From assembly GCA_002412795.1 (NCBI GenBank), contig DHVS01000009.1:1-8820 (forward strand): 8,820 bases of DNA, in the 5' to 3' direction. Of this stretch, positions 1 through 4,400 are shown one piece after another. Position numbers and translations under genes: made by a program. The notes beneath the pieces are model-generated. The model was not told where the DNA came from. It ran no database searches and was given only the letters and a program-made list of their open reading frames with translations. Within the stretch, counting starts at the first letter, position 1. Every line of letters begins with the position of its first letter. The DNA comes from a bacterium UBP2_UBA5202 (GTDB taxonomy: Bacteria; Edwardsbacteria; AC1; EtOH8).

Positions 1-35
1 CACACACAACAAACCCAAGAGAGCCCTTTTTCAAT

Positions 36-149
36 TTAACCACAGAAAGCACATAATTCACATAATAGTTTTTTATGCAAAAAAATGTATGTAAAATTTT
101 ATTTTCTAGACCTGGCACCAGTTGTGTTTTTTGTGCCTTTTGTGGTTAA
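36..149. repeat. Imperfect inverted repeat, MITE-like
   Basis: The left arm begins TTAACCACAGAAAGCACATA at 36. The right arm ends at 149, and its reverse complement begins TTAACCACAAAAGGCACAAA. The arms match at most positions over about 27 bases and enclose an AT-rich centre. The element fills most of the spacer downstream of the acyltransferase stop at 164. It has no coding capacity. The sequence style resembles dispersed palindromic repeats seen in many environmental bacterial genomes, but copy number cannot be seen here. It could also act as a weak transcript-end hairpin. Confidence 0.6.
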
Positions 150-163
150 TTACAATCTTAGTT

Positions 164-1042
164 CTACGGCTTCTCCAGCCAGCGCAGATGCATCCACACC
201 CACTGGGTTACGTCCTGTTTGATCAACTCTTCTATGGCCGAGGTCTGTCTCTGCACGTCCTCTTTAAGCCGGGCTTCCTTGTCGGTTAATTGTGATTGAG
301 GCAAGGGCGGCCTGACGTACAGGTGATGTATCCCGTCACTGTCCCTTTGGATGGCCATCGGGATCACCGCCGAACCGGCCCGGGCCGCCAAAGCCGCCGC
401 CCCGGTGGGGGTCTTGGCCTGGTGCCCGAAGAATTCAGCGTTGACGCTGGAGACCCGGGTGTCCTGGTCAATCAGTATCCCCAGAGCATGGCCGGAATGC
501 AGGGCCTTAAGCGCCTCCTTGGCCCCGGTGTCCCGGTCTATAACCTGGATCCCCTGTCCGCTCCGCATCTTCAGCACTATGCCGTCCATCCGGGGATCGT
601 ACATCCGCTTGCCGATGACGCTGATCTTGTACCCGTGCCGGGAGAACCAGACCGGCATCAGCTCCCAGCAGCCGATGTGCCCGGTGATGGCCACCAGCCC
701 TTTGCCGGTCTTGTAGGCGGCGTCAAAATGCTCCAGACCGTGGACCTTTACCAGCCGGTCCAGTTCCTCCAGCGGAAGCCCGGATACTTTGACAGTGTCC
801 ACCGCGTTCAGCGCCAGGTTCCGGTAGATATCCAAACCCAGGGCTTGATGGTCTTTGTGTTCCGGAAAGATCAGCCTTAGGTTGAACAGCACCTTGTCCC
901 GCTCCTTGGGCAAAAAATGCCAAGCCACAGGCGCCAAAGCCTTGGCCAGCCTCAGGCAAAAGGACCGGGGCAGGGCCGAAAATATTTTTAAAAGCAGCCG
1001 GACCAGCAGGTATTTGAACTGCCGGCGGATTGTTTTATTCAC
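164..1042 (-). CDS. LpxL/HtrB-like lipid A lysophospholipid acyltransferase
   Basis: This 292-residue protein is a probable inner-membrane acyltransferase that transfers a fatty acyl chain from acyl-ACP (or acyl-CoA) to a lipid A precursor. The family signature is visible. The catalytic H-x4-E motif is H122-IGCW-E127 in GHIGCWE. There is a conserved ILIDQD block around 189-194, an FFG-x-x-AKTP-x-G block at 204-214 that fits the substrate-site motif, and a QWVWMHLRW C-terminus typical of the family. A hydrophobic segment near residues 12-26 would anchor it in the membrane. The length is near the usual 290-310. The start codon is GTG (1040-1042). An in-frame stop lies four codons upstream, so no earlier start is possible, and no good Shine-Dalgarno precedes it. 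Two Kdo enzymes lie upstream on the same strand, which fits a Kdo-dependent late acylation step. The exact acceptor and acyl chain cannot be assigned, so I give no symbol. Confidence 0.9.
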   Translation of the reverse strand: MNKTIRRQFKYLLVRLLLKIFSALPRSFCLRLAKALAPVAWHFLPKERDKVLFNLRLIFPEHKDHQALGLDIYRNLALNAVDTVKVSGLPLEELDRLVKVHGLEHFDAAYKTGKGLVAITGHIGCWELMPVWFSRHGYKISVIGKRMYDPRMDGIVLKMRSGQGIQVIDRDTGAKEALKALHSGHALGILIDQDTRVSSVNAEFFGHQAKTPTGAAALAARAGSAVIPMAIQRDSDGIHHLYVRPPLPQSQLTDKEARLKEDVQRQTSAIEELIKQDVTQWVWMHLRWLEKP

Positions 1043-1048
1043 TTTAAT

Positions 1049-1077
1049 AATTTACCACAATAAACCGCTCTTTGCAA
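1049..1077 (-). promoter_or_regulatory. Possible promoter for the acyltransferase gene
   Basis: On the minus strand TTGCAA (1072-1077) and TAAATT (1049-1054) are separated by 17 bases, resembling -35 and -10 boxes with four matches each. Transcription would begin close to the GTG start, giving an almost leaderless message. That would agree with the lack of a Shine-Dalgarno. The site lies between a terminator-like hairpin and the gene, where a promoter is needed if the hairpin terminates. The match is modest in an AT-rich stretch. Confidence 0.25.
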
Positions 1078-1081
1078 GACT

Positions 1082-1114
1082 AAAAATGCCCCCGATGTGC
1101 TCGGGGGCATTTTT
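1082..1114 (-). terminator. Bidirectional-type intrinsic terminator
   Basis: A perfect 9-bp stem, TGCCCCCGA (1087-1095) with TCGGGGGCA (1101-1109), encloses a 5-base loop. Five A's precede it and five T's follow it on the plus strand, so each strand reads as a GC-rich hairpin followed by a U-run. The only gene reading into it is the lipoprotein gene, about 170 bases upstream on the minus strand. It therefore probably ends that transcript and insulates the acyltransferase gene, whose start lies 39 bases further on. Confidence 0.85.
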
Positions 1115-1287
1115 GCAAGATCTTGGCGTAATTTGTATGGCTTTGAATTTAAAGGGGTTGTGTCACAGTTTAATTGTTGTCAAGACTGCTATGCAAAAAT
1201 TATACCAAAATTGCTATGCCAACTTTCCCTCTTTGCAAATCAATAAATTATTTTAGAAGTTTGGTTCCTTGTAAGATTTAGTAAGTC

Positions 1288-1728
1288 TTACTTGGTTTTA
1301 TATACCTTCCATTTATTCTGCTTTTTCTTAAGGCTTAAACTGACTGTTATTACTTGAGAACTATCCTTATTAAAAGACAACGTCACTTCTGCTATGTTAT
1401 CTATTGTTTTTGTATTAATAACTTTTATAGATGGTATTATTTTGGGAAACCATTCATTTTCTCTTAGTACGTCAGAGTTGAAAGAATGGCCTTCCAATAT
1501 TGACTCCTTTTCAGATTGAAACAATTCTTGGGTTTTCCTTTTTTCTGGTGCTATTCTTTCAATCCAATCTGTATATTTTGACAAAGAATCTTTATCCCCC
1601 AAGATTGATGCTTTCATCCAATTATAAGCAACACTATCAGGCTTGTTATACTCATTTATTGCACAAGAAAATAAAAGCAAACAAATTAAAATATAATACT
1701 TTTTCAAAATGTTTAAATCTTTAAACAT
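1288..1728 (-). CDS. Small hypothetical lipoprotein, AT-rich
   Basis: This 146-residue protein has no family I recognise firmly. The N-terminus has lysines (K3, K9, K10), a hydrophobic stretch YYILICLLLF, then a lipobox-like LFSC with the lipid-bearing cysteine at C22. It is therefore probably a signal peptidase II substrate anchored in a membrane. The mature part starts with a helix-like SVAYNWMKASILGDKDSL region and ends with alternating beta-like segments (VTLSFNKDSSQVITVSLSL). This pattern resembles small NTF2-like or DUF4878-type lipoproteins, but only loosely. The gene is clearly AT-rich, with many AAA, AAT and ATA codons, unlike its GC-rich neighbours. That suggests recent acquisition or a poorly expressed accessory gene. 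It interrupts the run from Kdo synthesis to the acyltransferase. The Shine-Dalgarno is weak. Confidence 0.75.
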   Translation of the reverse strand: MFKDLNILKKYYILICLLLFSCAINEYNKPDSVAYNWMKASILGDKDSLSKYTDWIERIAPEKRKTQELFQSEKESILEGHSFNSDVLRENEWFPKIIPSIKVINTKTIDNIAEVTLSFNKDSSQVITVSLSLKKKQNKWKVYKTK

Positions 1729-1745
1729 TGCCCATTATGTCCCTA

Positions 1746-1751
1746 ATTATA
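1746..1751 (-). promoter_or_regulatory. Possible -10 box of the lipoprotein gene
   Basis: A perfect TATAAT lies on the minus strand, 17 bases before the lipoprotein start codon. No convincing -35 box lies at the right distance: TTCACA occurs but only 13 bases away. The surroundings are AT-rich, so chance occurrence is likely. Confidence 0.25.
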
Positions 1752-1852
1752 CGTTTTCTTTTTTTGTGAACCTAATTACGAGCCCTATTATCAAATTTTA
1801 GCCATTTACCATGTTTCCCGTCCCCTATAATCTAATATCTAATCCCTAACAT

Positions 1853-2821
1853 CTATAAGACTCCCGCCTGCATGATGTCATGCAGATGTATGATCCCCAC
1901 CGGCTTCTTCTCCTTGTCCGCCACCAGCAGCGAGGTCACCCTGAAATCCTCCATCATCTTGGCGGCCTTTACCGCCAGCTGGCCCTGGTCCACGGTCTTG
2001 GGGTTCCTGTTCATCACCTCGTCCACTTTAAGCGAAAAGATGTCCTGGGACCTGGTCAGCAGCCTTTTCAGGTCGCCGTCGGTCAGGATGCCGATGATGC
2101 TTCCCTTCTCGTCCACCACCGAGGTCACGCCCCGCTTGGCGGTCATCTCCAGTATCACATCCTTCATGGTAGCGCTATGCCTGACCACCGGAACGTCCTT
2201 GCCGGACTGCATCAGGTCGGAGACCCTCAGCAGAAGTTTCTTGCCCAGCCCCCCGCCGGGATGGAAGCAGGCGAAGTCCTCGGGGGTGAAGTTCCTTTGA
2301 TCCAATAATGCCACGGCCAAGGCATCGCCCATGGCCAGGGCGGCGGTGGTGCTGCTGGTGGGCACCAGGTCGTGGGGGCAGGCCTCCTCCTTTACCGAGA
2401 CGTCCAGCACCACGTCGGACTGGGCGGCCAGGGCCGTGTCGGTCTTGCCCAAAAGCGCGATGATCTTGACCCCCACCCTTTTCAGCACGGTCAGCAGTTC
2501 GCACAGCTCGTCGGTGCCGCCGCTCTTGCTGATGATCACGGCCACGTCCCCCTTGGAGACCAGGCCCAGGTCGCCGTGCAGGGCGTCGGTGGGATGCAGA
2601 AAAAAGGCCGGAGTTCCGGTGGAGGTCAACGTGGCCGCTATCTTCTGGCCGATCAGCCCCGACTTGCCCACCCCGGTGATGATGACCTTGCCCCTGGCCG
2701 CCAGCAGCAGCTCCACCGCCTGCGGGAACTCGGGGCCCATCCGGTCCGCCATCTCACTTAGAGCCAGGGCCTCGGACTTGACGGCCTTCCGGCCCAATGA
2801 AATTAACTTATTAGCGTTCAT
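1853..2821 (-). CDS. kdsD: Arabinose-5-phosphate isomerase (KdsD/KpsF family)
   Basis: This enzyme interconverts ribulose 5-phosphate and arabinose 5-phosphate, the first step of Kdo synthesis, in the cytoplasm. The 322-residue length is typical. An N-terminal SIS sugar-isomerase domain (about 40-175) contains GVGKSG with K53, SKSGGTDEL with E105, and KEEACPHDLVPTSSTTA with E146. H187 sits in FHPGGGLGKKLLLRV. By alignment from memory these four correspond to the catalytic K59, E111, E152 and H193 of the E. coli enzyme. Two CBS domains follow (about 204-260 and 268-322), shown by DLM...DGDLKRLL and VMNRNPKTV...IHLHDIM. The start has only a weak GTGAG-like ribosome site, but the N-terminus aligns well with the family. 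It lies 105 bases downstream of kdsA on the same strand, so the pair is probably co-regulated. The symbol kpsF would fit equally well by sequence alone. Confidence 0.96.
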   Translation of the reverse strand: MNANKLISLGRKAVKSEALALSEMADRMGPEFPQAVELLLAARGKVIITGVGKSGLIGQKIAATLTSTGTPAFFLHPTDALHGDLGLVSKGDVAVIISKSGGTDELCELLTVLKRVGVKIIALLGKTDTALAAQSDVVLDVSVKEEACPHDLVPTSSTTAALAMGDALAVALLDQRNFTPEDFACFHPGGGLGKKLLLRVSDLMQSGKDVPVVRHSATMKDVILEMTAKRGVTSVVDEKGSIIGILTDGDLKRLLTRSQDIFSLKVDEVMNRNPKTVDQGQLAVKAAKMMEDFRVTSLLVADKEKKPVGIIHLHDIMQAGVL

Positions 2822-2926
2822 TTATCTCACGTCATGTTGAATATTTTTATCCCAAAGACACAAGGCTATTTTAAATCATTTCTGTTTCCATAGCCCAGCC
2901 CTTAACAAATGGACTATGGAATTGAT

Positions 2927-3760
2927 CTAATCGGAATATTTTCTGGCAACTGCATCCAGTTCCATCAAGCTCTCCACCAGCCGCTCCAGCTTGGACAGCT
3001 CCAACATGCTGGCCGCGTCGCACTTGGCCTCGCAGGGTTTTGGGTGGGTCTCGATGAAGATGGCGTCGCAGCCGCAGGCCACCCCGGCCCGGGCCAGGGG
3101 TTCTATGAACTCCGGACTGCCGCCCTTGGGGTCGCTGGAAGGCTTGCCGTACTTACGGATGGTGTGGGTAACGTCAAACACCACCGGATAGCCCAAAGAG
3201 CGCATGATGGGCAGGGCCTTGTAATCCACCACCAGGTTGTGGTAGCCGAAGCTGGTGCCCCGTTCGGTTAAAAGAATGTTGGTGTTCCCTGTCTCCTCGA
3301 TCTTCTTGACGATGTGCCCCACGTCCTCCGGGGCCAGGAACTGCCCTTTCTTGACATTTACAACCTTTCCAGTTTTTGCGACCTTTAATGTCAGCTCGGT
3401 CTGCATACAGAGATAGGCCGGGATCTGGATCACGTCCAGCACCTGGGCGGCCGGGCCGACCTCCTCGGGGTAGTGGACGTCGGACAGCACCGGAACGTCA
3501 AACTGTTTCTTGACTTTTTCCAGCAGTTTCAATCCGGCTTCCAGCCCCGGGCCCTGATAGGATTTGGCCGAGGAGCGGTTGTCTTTTTTGTAGGAGGACT
3601 TGAAGATCAGGTCTATCTTCAGCTTGTCCGCGATCTTCTTTATTGCCTCGGCCGTGGACAATACCACGGACTCGTCCTCCATCACGCAGGGCCCGGCGAT
3701 CAGGGCCAGCGGTGCGCTCCCGCCGATAGTTACTTTTCCGATATTCAGTTGTTTGGTCAT
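2927..3760 (-). CDS. kdsA: 3-deoxy-8-phosphooctulonate synthase (Kdo-8-P synthase)
   Basis: This cytoplasmic enzyme condenses phosphoenolpyruvate with arabinose 5-phosphate to give Kdo 8-phosphate. The 277-residue protein has the TIM-barrel aldolase features of the DAHP/KDOPS family: IAGPCVMEDE (22-30), FKSSYKKDNRSS (53-64), the PEP-binding LSDVHYPEE region (92-100), TERGTSFGY (165-173) and FIETHPKP (235-242). The residues fit the metal-dependent class: C25 in AGPC, H199 in VTHTIRKYG, E237 in IETHP and D248 in CDAAS. They match C11, H185, E222 and D233 of the Aquifex enzyme with a nearly constant offset. The metal-independent E. coli type has Asn in place of this cysteine. An AGGA ribosome site lies about seven bases before the ATG. 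It precedes kdsD, which makes its sugar substrate. The phosphatase gene kdsC is not adjacent. Confidence 0.97.
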   Translation of the reverse strand: MTKQLNIGKVTIGGSAPLALIAGPCVMEDESVVLSTAEAIKKIADKLKIDLIFKSSYKKDNRSSAKSYQGPGLEAGLKLLEKVKKQFDVPVLSDVHYPEEVGPAAQVLDVIQIPAYLCMQTELTLKVAKTGKVVNVKKGQFLAPEDVGHIVKKIEETGNTNILLTERGTSFGYHNLVVDYKALPIMRSLGYPVVFDVTHTIRKYGKPSSDPKGGSPEFIEPLARAGVACGCDAIFIETHPKPCEAKCDAASMLELSKLERLVESLMELDAVARKYSD

Positions 3761-3783
3761 TAGAATTCCTATTTACGTATTTT

Positions 3784-3840
3784 GAACTCATCCCCTTGCT
3801 CCCCTTCTCTTTTAAAGAGAAGGGGCCGGGGGTTGAGTTC
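3784..3840. repeat. Palindromic repeat overlapping a gene end
   Basis: The outer arms GAACTCA (3784-3790) and TGAGTTC (3834-3840) are exact inverted copies. The inner arms CCCCTTCTCTTT and AAAGAGAAGGGG form a 12-bp perfect stem around a single T. The parts between are also similar (CCCCTTGCT against CCGGGGG on the other side), so the whole 57 bases is one imperfect palindrome. It lies 23 bases before the kdsA start. Its right half encodes the last residues and the stop codon of the membrane protein gene. A strong hairpin in RNA is expected, but no T-run follows it on the minus strand, so it is not a standard terminator. Confidence 0.75.
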
Positions 3841-4174
3841 GTTTGAACTTGGTCCCTATCCACCACCCTCCGTACGCCCCCAGATACGCCGGGACAAACG
3901 AAAGCGCCGAGGAAAAGATATTCTGCTTCGTCGCTGGGATCATCTCCAGCAGGGCCAGGGCCACGTAGACCGCCAGCACCCAGAAACCCAGGGCCGCCGC
4001 CGCCTTGTTGGGTGCGATGACATTCAGCCAGCCCAGCACTGCCGAGAACACCAGCACCGCAACCAGCATCGGCGCCATGTTCGGGCGGTACAGGTCTATG
4101 GCCACGGAGATGACGGCCATCCCCAGGGCCAGGTAGTAGATCCAGTCTTTTTGGAAATGCGTCTTGATGTTCAT
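3812..4174 (-). CDS. Small four-helix membrane protein, unknown function
   Basis: This 120-residue protein is one I do not recognise. Four hydrophobic segments are visible, at about residues 12-28, 34-52, 58-78 and 87-107. They are joined by short loops, with a charged N-terminus (MNIKTHFQKDW) and a basic end (GTKFKR). This suggests a small integral inner-membrane protein with no soluble domain. The ATG is preceded by AAGGAA with a short spacing of about five bases, which supports the start. The last residues, RTQPPAPSL, and the TAA stop are encoded inside a palindromic repeat (3784-3840). The native C-terminus may therefore have been replaced when the repeat arrived. It lies 51 bases upstream of kdsA on the same strand, but nothing ties it to Kdo synthesis. 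Confidence 0.75.
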   Translation of the reverse strand: MNIKTHFQKDWIYYLALGMAVISVAIDLYRPNMAPMLVAVLVFSAVLGWLNVIAPNKAAAALGFWVLAVYVALALLEMIPATKQNIFSSALSFVPAYLGAYGGWWIGTKFKRTQPPAPSL

Positions 4175-4189
4175 TTTTTCCTTGTTCTG

Positions 4190-4283
4190 GTCATTCTGAG
4201 ATATACTTCCCGCCTTACTTTTGAAGAATCTGCAATTAGTCGGACTCTTCGGTAGTCGGATAAAAAGGCATTCTCAGAGTGAC
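4190..4283. repeat. MITE-like inverted repeat, copy 1
   Basis: The element starts GTCATTCTGAGA at 4190. It ends at 4283 with the complement of GTCACTCTGAGA, so the ends are inverted with one mismatch in 12. An inner pair, GAAGAATCTG and CGGACTCTTC, is also nearly inverted (8 of 10). The 94 bases have no coding capacity. A second element with the same kind of ends follows 12 bases later. Confidence 0.65.
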
Positions 4284-4295
4284 GTTGGCGTTGTT

Positions 4296-4392
4296 TGTCA
4301 CCCTGAGAGTGGCATCCTGCCTAACAAACCGAAGGGACTACACCAGGATGGACTCTTCAAAGGCCAGGCAAGAAGTCTTTCTCAGTGTGACA
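4296..4392. repeat. MITE-like inverted repeat, copy 2
   Basis: The element starts TGTCACCCTGAGA at 4296. It ends at 4392 with the complement of TGTCACACTGAGA, a one-mismatch inverted pair. Further inward, TCCTGCCT (left arm) matches the reverse complement of AGGCAAGA (right arm) with one mismatch. The 97-base length and the GTCAnnCTGAGA ends match copy 1, so they belong to one family. It ends only 8 bases before the stop codon of the fusion protein gene at 4401, so it lies in that message's 3' end and may act as a hairpin there. Confidence 0.65.
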
Positions 4393-4400
4393 TTTAAATG

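Noticed and set aside
1..12. CACACACAAC dinucleotide run at the left edge
   Set aside because: Too short to count as a microsatellite.
855..1256. Plus-strand open frame of 133 codons across the acyltransferase start and the spacer
   Set aside because: It crosses the terminator hairpin, overlaps the acyltransferase gene antisense and has no motif.
1271..1291. Short imperfect hairpin GTAAGA...TCTTAC overlapping the lipoprotein stop
   Set aside because: The perfect stem is only 6 bp, AT-rich and without a T-run, so it is too weak to call a terminator.
2331..2840. Plus-strand open frame opposite kdsD (169 codons)
   Set aside because: The opposite strand encodes KdsD with all catalytic residues. 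The antisense translation is low complexity in S, T and A, with no recognisable domain.
2887..2922. CCATAG...CTATGG inverted pair between kdsA and kdsD
   Set aside because: A 6-bp stem with a loop of more than 20 bases and no T-run is not distinguishable from chance.
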